A stretch of 64,000 nucleotides of DNA, taken from contig JAFGVP010000006.1 of the NCBI GenBank assembly GCA_016937945.1, positions 1 to 64,000 on the forward strand. Reading direction: 5' to 3'. This document shows, one piece after another, positions 58,199-64,000 of the stretch. This stretch comes from Pontiellaceae bacterium (GTDB lineage: Bacteria; Verrucomicrobiota; Kiritimatiellia; Kiritimatiellales; Pontiellaceae). How positions within the stretch are numbered: the first letter of the stretch is position 1; each line of letters begins with the position of its first letter. The translations under genes were made by a program, and so were the position numbers. The notes beneath the pieces were generated by a model. The model was given only the letters and a program-made list of their open reading frames with translations. It ran no database searches and was not told the origin of the DNA.

Positions 58199-59028
58199 AG
58201 ATTGCCATTGCATCCGGCAAAGGCGGAACCGGCAAGACCACGCTCTCCTGCGCCATGGCATTTGCCATCGACGGACCGGTCCGGTTGCTCGACTGCGATG
58301 TCGAAGAGCCGAACAGCCACTTTTTTGTACATCCGGCCATCGAATCCGCGGAAGAGGTCTACAGTCTGGTGCCGGAAGTGGATCCTGAAAAATGCACCAA
58401 TTGCGGAGCCTGCGGCCGGGTTTGCCGGTTCAGCGCGATTGTGCCGCTCGTTAAAAAAACGCTGGTTTTCAGCGAGCTGTGCCATAGCTGCGGCGGCTGT
58501 GCGCGGATTTGCCCGTCCGGCGCCATTACGGAAGTCCGGAAGCGGATCGGCACGATCGAAACCGGTCGGCGCGATCATGTTGAATTTATTTCCGGGCAGC
58601 TGGATGTCGGGCAGGCGATGTCACCTCCGGTCATCCGCGCCGTTCTGAATCGTGCATCGGAAGACGGCCTGACGATTGTCGACTCTCCGCCCGGAACGGC
58701 CTGTCCGTTTGTGACCGCCGTCAAGGGATGCGATGCCGTCATTCTGGTAACCGAACCTACGCCCTTCGGCCGGCATGATCTCGGACTGGCTGTTGAAACG
58801 GTTCGTGAGCTGGGCGTTCCCTTCGGCGTGGTTGTTAACCGCTCGACGGCAGAGGAAAACCTGATCAGCGAATACTGCAGGAAGGAAAACATTCCCCTTT
58901 TGCTTCAGATTCCCGAGGACCGGCGCGTGGCGCAGGCCTATTCCCGAGGCCGCCTGCTGACTGACGTCATGCCGGAACTGCGGGACGCCCTGCGTTCGCT
59001 TCCGCAGCAACTGGAGGAATTGGCATGA
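58195..59028 (+). CDS. MinD/Mrp-type P-loop ATPase with inserted 2[4Fe-4S] ferredoxin domain, copy 1
   Basis: A 277-residue protein. The deviant Walker A is SGKGGTGKTT at residues 8-17, then LLDCDVEEPNSH. The inserted ferredoxin domain (about 62-110) has CTNCGACGRVC and CHSCGGCARIC. Switch II is VDSPPGTACPFV. This is one half of the paired Fe-S ATPases seen in ORP-type clusters. It likely forms a heterodimer with the next product. Confidence 0.93.
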   Translation: MKIAIASGKGGTGKTTLSCAMAFAIDGPVRLLDCDVEEPNSHFFVHPAIESAEEVYSLVPEVDPEKCTNCGACGRVCRFSAIVPLVKKTLVFSELCHSCGGCARICPSGAITEVRKRIGTIETGRRDHVEFISGQLDVGQAMSPPVIRAVLNRASEDGLTIVDSPPGTACPFVTAVKGCDAVILVTEPTPFGRHDLGLAVETVRELGVPFGVVVNRSTAEENLISEYCRKENIPLLLQIPEDRRVAQAYSRGRLLTDVMPELRDALRSLPQQLEELA

Positions 59029-59906
59029 AAGAGCTGGTAATCATCAGTGGAAAAGGCGGAACGGGAAAAACCAGTGTGACCGCATCGTTTGCATCGTTGG
59101 CCGGCTCCTGTGTGCTGGCCGACTGCGATGTCGATGCCGCCGATCTGCACCTGATTCTGCGTCCGCAGGTTCTGCAACAGGAAACTTTCATGAGCGGCCA
59201 CGCCGCGGCGATTCGCGAGGCGGACTGTACGCAGTGCGGGCTTTGCGAAACCCTGTGCCGCTTCGATGCCATTCATAACCTGACGGTGGATGCGGTCGGA
59301 TGCGAAGGCTGTGGTGTATGCGTAGAATTCTGTCCGGCGTCCGCTATCGACTTCCCGGAGCAGGCCTGCGGCGAGTGGTTTGTTTCAGAAACGGCCTGCG
59401 GAAAAATGGTGCATGCCCGTATGCATCCGGGCGCGGAGAACTCCGGCAAGCTGGTTTCGCTGGTCCGGCAGGAAGCGCGCAGGATTGCGGAACAGAATCA
59501 AACCGATTTCATCCTGGTAGATGGACCACCCGGCATCGGCTGTCCGGTGATTGCTTCGATCACGGGCGCCGATGCCGTGCTGGTGGTTTCCGAGCCGACG
59601 CTCTCCGGTGAACACGACCTGAAGCGCGTGCTGCAGCTGGCCAGGCATTTCAAGGTGCAGGCGATGGTCTGTGTGAATAAGTGGGACATCAATCCGGACA
59701 TGGCGCAGCGCATTGAGGAGCTGGCGCGCTCAATGGGCGCGGTTCCGGTGGGCCGGATCCCATACGACGCAGCAGTTACCGAAGCGCAGGTGAACGGGTG
59801 TTCGCTGGTCGAGCACTCCAGAGGGCCTGCCGCCAAGGCCGTTCGACAGGTTTGGGATGCGGTCAGGGCGGCGCCTGCTGAAACGGTGGGAGGAGCGCAT
59901 GAGTAA
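59025..59906 (+). CDS. MinD/Mrp-type P-loop ATPase with inserted 2[4Fe-4S] ferredoxin domain, copy 2
   Basis: A 293-residue paralogue of the preceding gene, overlapping it by 4 bp (ATGA). Walker A SGKGGTGKTS, then ADCDVDAADLH. The ferredoxin insert has CTQCGLCETLC and CEGCGVCVEFC, and the switch is VDGPPGIGCP. The two copies differ enough to suggest distinct jobs in a heterodimer. Confidence 0.93.
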   Translation: MKELVIISGKGGTGKTSVTASFASLAGSCVLADCDVDAADLHLILRPQVLQQETFMSGHAAAIREADCTQCGLCETLCRFDAIHNLTVDAVGCEGCGVCVEFCPASAIDFPEQACGEWFVSETACGKMVHARMHPGAENSGKLVSLVRQEARRIAEQNQTDFILVDGPPGIGCPVIASITGADAVLVVSEPTLSGEHDLKRVLQLARHFKVQAMVCVNKWDINPDMAQRIEELARSMGAVPVGRIPYDAAVTEAQVNGCSLVEHSRGPAAKAVRQVWDAVRAAPAETVGGAHE

Positions 59907-60327
59907 GCCGTTGAAGACCCGGGCCCAGACCGTGATGGATGCCTTTGAGTCCCGCCCGAAAAATTTCGGGCCGATGCGTGATGCGTCGGCTCATGCAAAG
60001 ATTACGGGCCCATGCGGCGACACCGTTGAGGTTTGGTTTCGTATTGACGGCGGGCGGATACGGCGCGGCACCTTTATGTCCGATGGTTGTGGCTATTCGT
60101 GTCACTGCTGCAGCACAGCGGTGAAGCTTGCAGAAGGAATGGTTCCCGACGCGGCGGCTGAAATAACCAGGGAACAGGTGCTGGCGGCTGCCGGCGAAAT
60201 ACCGCCGGATCACCGGCATTGTGCCCTGCTTGCGGCCAACACGATTCGCAAAGCATTGATGGAAAGGCCGGACTCAAAACCAAATAGCAGCCTGATCTCG
60301 AAAATCCGAAGGAAGTTTACGCGATGA
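59899..60327 (+). CDS. NifU/IscU-like iron-sulfur scaffold protein
   Basis: A 142-residue protein. Family Cys are seen in TGPCGDTVEVWF, SDGCGYSCHCCSTAV and DHRHCALLAANTIRKAL, matching the three-Cys pattern of IscU/NifU-N. Extra Cys residues (CHCC) in the second site are unusual. ATG 59899 follows SD GGAGG and overlaps the ATPase gene by 8 bp. It is probably the platform where the operon's cluster is built or stored. Confidence 0.88.
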   Translation: MSKPLKTRAQTVMDAFESRPKNFGPMRDASAHAKITGPCGDTVEVWFRIDGGRIRRGTFMSDGCGYSCHCCSTAVKLAEGMVPDAAAEITREQVLAAAGEIPPDHRHCALLAANTIRKALMERPDSKPNSSLISKIRRKFTR

Positions 60328-61160
60328 ATGAATCGATGCCATATGTAAAAATTCTGGTAGATAACCGGGCCGCGCCGGGGTTGGTCGCGGAGCACGGCTT
60401 TGCCGCATGGATAGAGGCCGGCGGAAAAAAGATACTCTTTGACTGCGGGCAGGGAGCCGCCCTGCGCCCGAACAGCGAACGGACGGCGTGTGATATCGTC
60501 CACGCGGATCTCTGGGTGCTGAGTCACGGCCATTACGATCATACCGGCGCATCCGATTATGTGCTGGAACGCAATCCCGAAATCCAGGTTTACGCCCATC
60601 ACGGTATTTTCCGTGAGCGCTACAGTCTCCATCCCGAACAGCCGCCGAAAGAGATTTCCATGCCGTCCGAGCAGCGTCTCGTGGTGGCCAACCTTCCGGA
60701 TTCCCAGCTGCATTGGGTGCGGGAGCCGTTGCAAGTGGCAGAAGGCGTCTGGGCCAGCGGTCCGATTCCCCGTAATCATCCTCTTGAGGATACCGGCGGG
60801 CCGTTTTATCTCGATAGCGAGGGTCACGATGCGGACGCGATTCCGGACGATCAGGCACTCTGGATTGAAACGCCGAGAGGGCTGCTGGTGATCTGCGGCT
60901 GCTGTCATTCCGGGCTGATCAATACGCTCGACTATGCGCGCCGGATGAGCGGCTTCGACAAGGTTTGGGGCATCATCGGCGGATTTCATCTGAAGCATGC
61001 ATCCGAAGAGCGGCTTACGGCCACGGCTGCGGCCCTGAAGGAAATTGCACCGGATTTCATTACGCCGTGTCACTGCACCGGAGACGCTGCGATCGAGTAT
61101 CTCAAAGAAACCCTTTCCATTCCCGTTGAGTCCGGATTTGCCGGTTATGTTGTTGATTAA
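60324..61160 (+). CDS. MBL-fold metallo-hydrolase (MJ0301-like)
   Basis: A 278-residue protein. The metal-binding motif is LSHGHYDHTG, with FDCGQG before it and later CGCCHSGLINTLDY and HLKHASEERL. The pattern matches the subfamily annotated as dihydropterin-ribofuranosyl-aminobenzene phosphate synthase-like (MJ0301), found in anaerobes. It overlaps the scaffold gene by 4 bp. Substrate unknown; a pterin or phosphate ester is possible from family knowledge only. Confidence 0.88.
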   Translation: MNESMPYVKILVDNRAAPGLVAEHGFAAWIEAGGKKILFDCGQGAALRPNSERTACDIVHADLWVLSHGHYDHTGASDYVLERNPEIQVYAHHGIFRERYSLHPEQPPKEISMPSEQRLVVANLPDSQLHWVREPLQVAEGVWASGPIPRNHPLEDTGGPFYLDSEGHDADAIPDDQALWIETPRGLLVICGCCHSGLINTLDYARRMSGFDKVWGIIGGFHLKHASEERLTATAAALKEIAPDFITPCHCTGDAAIEYLKETLSIPVESGFAGYVVD

Positions 61161-61168
61161 GGAGAACC

Positions 61169-61999
61169 ATGAGTACATGCAAGAGTCAGCCGGCGACCAA
61201 TCCGGCACAGGATCAGGAAAAAGTCAATGCGCGCATGGCGCATATCAAGCATAAGATTTGTGTGCTGTCCGGCAAGGGCGGCGTCGGAAAAAGCACCGTC
61301 TCGGTGAATCTGGCAGCCGCCCTGGCCGAAGCCGGTAAAAAGGTGGGCCTGCTGGATGTGGATATTCATGGTCCCAGCATTCCGACCATGCTCGGGCTCA
61401 GGCCGCAGCCGTTTATGGGAACGGCCGATGCGATTGAGCCGGTGGTAGCTGGAAATCTGAAGGTGATGTCGGTCGGCTTTGTGAATGAAGATCTGGATGC
61501 GCCGTTCATCTGGCGCGGTCCGATGAAGATGGGTGTTATCACCCAGTTTCTCGGCGATGTGGAGTGGGGAGAGCTCGACTACCTGATCATCGACTGCCCG
61601 CCCGGAACCGGCGACGAGCCGCTCTCCGTCTGCCAGCTGATCAAGGAGCCCGCCGGTGCCGTCATCGTGACCACGCCGCAGAAGGTGGCCGCCGTGGATG
61701 TGCGCAAATCCCTGACCTTCTGCGGAAAACTGAATATGCCGGTATTGGGAATTGTTGAAAACATGAGCGGCTTTGCCTGCCCGAAGTGCGGTGAGGTCGT
61801 CAATATTTTCCATTCGGGCGGCGGTGCGGAGCTTGCGGCCGATTTCGGGGTGCCGTTTCTCGGTGCGCTTCCGATCGATCCGGCCATCGGGATGGCGTGC
61901 GACGCCGGCCAGCCGTTTGTCCAGAGTTACGCCGCCAGCGAAACCGCGCAGATCCTGCGCGAGATCATCCAGCCGCTTCTGCACATCAATCGGGGATAA
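61169..61999 (+). CDS. mrp: Mrp/NBP35-type iron-sulfur carrier ATPase
   Basis: A 276-residue P-loop protein. Walker A SGKGGVGKST (about 34-43), LLDVDIHGPSIP, VRKSLTF and NMSGFACPKCGEVVNIF, whose CPKC is the dimer-bridging [4Fe-4S] site of Mrp/ApbC. It transfers clusters to apoproteins. It lacks the N-terminal DUF59 domain of long Mrp forms. SD AAGGAG; 8 bp after the MBL gene. Confidence 0.94.
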   Translation: MSTCKSQPATNPAQDQEKVNARMAHIKHKICVLSGKGGVGKSTVSVNLAAALAEAGKKVGLLDVDIHGPSIPTMLGLRPQPFMGTADAIEPVVAGNLKVMSVGFVNEDLDAPFIWRGPMKMGVITQFLGDVEWGELDYLIIDCPPGTGDEPLSVCQLIKEPAGAVIVTTPQKVAAVDVRKSLTFCGKLNMPVLGIVENMSGFACPKCGEVVNIFHSGGGAELAADFGVPFLGALPIDPAIGMACDAGQPFVQSYAASETAQILREIIQPLLHINRG

Positions 62000-62003
62000 T
62001 GCG

Positions 62004-62795
62004 ATGAAAAAACAGGTTCACCACGTTTTCTTTTCACCAACCGGAACAACCCGGGCGGTTATTGATGGGATCTGCCGGGGAACAGGGCTGGCCGACGGAG
62101 TGGTGATTGACCTGACGCACGACACCGGAGTCTCTTCTTCGTTTGGCCCGGAAGATCTGGTTGTGGTCGGCATGCCGGTTTATGCCGGCCGTCTGCCGAA
62201 ACTGGCACTGGAACGGTTTGCCGCAATTTGCGGGAATGACGTACGCGTGGCCGCCGTGGTCGTGTATGGAAACCGCGCCTACGATGATGCCCTGCTGGAG
62301 CTGTGTGACTGTTGCTCAGAGCAGGGATTCCGCGTGGTCGGGGCCGCCGCATTTGTCGGGGAGCATTCCTTCTCTTCGTTGGAGGTCCCGATTGCGCAGG
62401 GCCGCCCGGATAAAGAGGATCTGGTGCGGGCAGAAGCCTTCGGCCAGCATGTGGCGGCGCAACTCCAGGCTCTCGATCTGGCCGAAATTCCCGGGAACCG
62501 CCCTTATAAGGATAATCCGGTATTTCCGGGCGCGGCGGCGGAATCGGATCCGGAACACTGTATCCGCTGCGGCCAATGCGTCGAGGTTTGTCCGGCGGAT
62601 GCCATTACCATGTCTGCTGCATTACCGGAAACCAATGCGGAGGAATGCCTCTGGTGCGAAGCCTGCGTCCGGGCCTGCCCGACCCAGTCGCGCGCCGTGG
62701 TCCTGCCGAAGATCCGGGAAGTCGCCGAACGGCTGCACCAGACCTGTTCGGAACGCCGGGAGCCGAGCTGTTATTTTGAGGACGCCCAATGCTGA
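62004..62795 (+). CDS. EFR1-type flavodoxin - 2[4Fe-4S] ferredoxin fusion
   Basis: A 263-residue protein. The flavodoxin domain (about 1-165) has the FMN loop SPTGTTRAV. The ferredoxin domain follows with CIRCGQCVEVCPADAI and CLWCEACVRACP. A likely electron carrier that feeds the ATPase or scaffold steps of the operon. The ATG at 62004 is 4 bp after mrp. It overlaps the transporter gene by 7 bp. Confidence 0.93.
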   Translation: MKKQVHHVFFSPTGTTRAVIDGICRGTGLADGVVIDLTHDTGVSSSFGPEDLVVVGMPVYAGRLPKLALERFAAICGNDVRVAAVVVYGNRAYDDALLELCDCCSEQGFRVVGAAAFVGEHSFSSLEVPIAQGRPDKEDLVRAEAFGQHVAAQLQALDLAEIPGNRPYKDNPVFPGAAAESDPEHCIRCGQCVEVCPADAITMSAALPETNAEECLWCEACVRACPTQSRAVVLPKIREVAERLHQTCSERREPSCYFEDAQC

Positions 62796-64000
62796 AACTG
62801 CTGCATGCCATTCAAAAGAAACTGATTCTTGCCATTCCGCTGACCATGCTGGCCGGCCTGGCCGCCGGGATCGTCTGGAATCCCGCTCCGCTCAAACAGC
62901 TTATCGTGCCGCTGACTTTTCTGATGGTCTTTCCGATGATGGTCAACCTGCAGCTGAAAAAGGTGATCGAAGGCGGTGACACCAAAGTCCAGCTGGTTAC
63001 GCAGTTGCTGAACTTTACGATTATTCCGTTGTTTGCTTTCGGCATGGGTAAACTGTTTTTTGCCGATGCGCCCTATCTTGCTCTAGGGTTGCTGCTGGCC
63101 AGCCTGCTGCCTACATCCGGCATGACCATTTCCTGGACGGGGATGGCCAACGGCAACATGGCCGCAGCGGTCAAGATGACGGTCTTCGGGCTGATCATCG
63201 GGTCCATTCTAACGCCGATCTATATCAAGGGACTGATGGGAACAGTCATCGAAATTCCCATGGCAAAGATTTTTACTCAGATCATGGTGGTCGTGGTGCT
63301 TCCGCTGGTCCTGGGGAACATGACGCAGCGCCTGCTGATCCGGCGTTATGGGATGGCGCACTACCAGAAGGATCTCAAACCGATGTTCCCGCCTTTTTCC
63401 ACATTGGGGGTGCTGGGCATTGTATTCGTGGCGATGGCCCTGAAGGCCCGCTCCATTGCGGATCATCCCGGCCAGTTGCTCCGCCTGGCTGTCCCGTTGA
63501 TCCTTCTCTATGGCGTCAATTTTGTACTCAGCACGCTGGTGGGACGCTTCTTCTTTAAGCGAGGGGATGCCATTGCCCTGGTGTATGGAACCGTTATGCG
63601 CAACCTGTCGATTGCGCTGGCGATTGCCATGACGGCGTTTGGAAAGGACGGGGCCGAGATCGCGCTGATCATTGCGCTGGCCTACATCATCCAGGTTCAG
63701 GCCGCGGCTTGGTATGTAAAGTTTACGGATCGCTTCTTTGGTCCCGCCGGAGAGGAAACGGTTGGGCAACTGATGCTCGAAGGCGTCTTTTCATTGCACC
63801 GTAGCGACACTCTGCAGCAGGCACTGCAGTTGCTGGCCGAAGAGCATATTCATTCCTTTGTTGTGTTAGGTGAGAACGATCGGCCGGAGGGCATGCTTTC
63901 CACGTCTGCTGTGCTTGATGCCCTGGCTGACGGATTGCCGCGTACGATCACGTTGTCGGATCTTGAGCTTGAACCGCTGGTGGTTGCGACGGCCGCGACT
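62789..64000 (+). CDS. Bile acid/ACR3-type (BART superfamily) transporter with C-terminal CBS-like region, 3' truncated by the window
   Basis: 404 codons run open to the last base, so the 3' end is missing. About ten hydrophobic segments from residue 12 to 320 match the bile acid:Na+ symporter/ACR3 fold, with LLASLLPTSGMTISWTGMA and GTVMRNLSIALAIAMTAFG as the conserved broken-helix repeats. From about 335 (VFSLHRSDTLQQALQLLAEEHIHSFVVL) the sequence turns cytoplasmic and looks like a CBS domain (ending STSAVLDALAD). Start ATG 62789 lies inside the end of the EFR1 gene. It may export an oxyanion or take up a precursor; a CBS domain could gate it by nucleotide. Confidence 0.85.
   Translation, partial: MLKLLHAIQKKLILAIPLTMLAGLAAGIVWNPAPLKQLIVPLTFLMVFPMMVNLQLKKVIEGGDTKVQLVTQLLNFTIIPLFAFGMGKLFFADAPYLALGLLLASLLPTSGMTISWTGMANGNMAAAVKMTVFGLIIGSILTPIYIKGLMGTVIEIPMAKIFTQIMVVVVLPLVLGNMTQRLLIRRYGMAHYQKDLKPMFPPFSTLGVLGIVFVAMALKARSIADHPGQLLRLAVPLILLYGVNFVLSTLVGRFFFKRGDAIALVYGTVMRNLSIALAIAMTAFGKDGAEIALIIALAYIIQVQAAAWYVKFTDRFFGPAGEETVGQLMLEGVFSLHRSDTLQQALQLLAEEHIHSFVVLGENDRPEGMLSTSAVLDALADGLPRTITLSDLELEPLVVATAAT

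Noticed and set aside
56968-60327. Nitrogen fixation genes
   Set aside because: NifX-like and NifU-like proteins occur without nifHDK or nifB, and the context is of the ORP/MinD ATPase type.

Overview
This window reads as a chromosomal segment of a moderately GC-rich, Gram-negative bacterium. The best guess is the PVC superphylum, probably Kiritimatiellota (Pontiella-like). That assignment is an inference from gene content: secreted proteins with a terminal module ending FYRVR, an SHD1-like secreted protein, DUF4139 proteins, a RimK-type ligase with an RLAN domain, and an LpxL-type acyltransferase implying lipid A. A class III ribonucleotide reductase beside KatG, AhpC/AhpF and OxyR, and a large iron-sulfur operon, suggest an anaerobe or facultative anaerobe that meets oxygen. 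I see no rRNA, tRNA, insertion sequence, phage or CRISPR.

Layout. 1-3852: a secreted M6-type metalloprotease (5' end outside the window) and a secreted alpha/beta hydrolase. 4057-8130: rpsA, tyrS, yebC. 8150-9517: a broken sensor histidine kinase carrying several lesions. 9712-12037: GNAT acetyltransferase plus RimK/RLAN ligase, then a TM2 protein. 12218-18526: a peroxide-defence block, ahpC - FMN reductase - ahpF, katG and divergent oxyR, with a shared promoter block of about 50 bp upstream of ahpC and katG. 18569-25577: SHD1-like secreted protein, ppnP, DUF429, degenerate nuclease, ABC exporter, pyruvate kinase, slyX. 25688-28809: tandem PAS-PP2C phosphatases, the second with altered catalytic motifs, and a DUF1573 protein. 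28806-32866: nrdD - thioredoxin-like - nrdG behind an NrdR box. 33011-37701: CvpA, AEC transporter, ATPase-Nudix pair behind an attenuator-like leader, stand-alone NFACT-R, GGCT-like and ACT proteins. 37877-41193: lipoprotein solute-binding protein plus hybrid kinase. 41342-44762: two small unknowns, mutL, nitroreductase. 44840-49768: ECF sigma factor, an anti-sigma factor fused to DUF4139, and two more DUF4139 proteins. 49944-56090: serS, ABM protein, LpxL-like acyltransferase, dnaE.

The most interesting region is 56266-64000. A 16-bp perfect palindrome precedes an eleven-gene, almost gapless operon: DUF134 regulator, DUF5320, NifX-like protein, DUF89, two ferredoxin-containing MinD-like ATPases, NifU-like scaffold, MBL-fold hydrolase, Mrp/NBP35 ATPase, flavodoxin-ferredoxin and a bile-acid/ACR3-type permease with a CBS-like tail, which runs off the window. 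Its core resembles the orange-protein (ORP) clusters of sulfate reducers. The added scaffold, hydrolase, phosphatase and transporter suggest a larger metal-cofactor assembly or transport system whose product is unknown.
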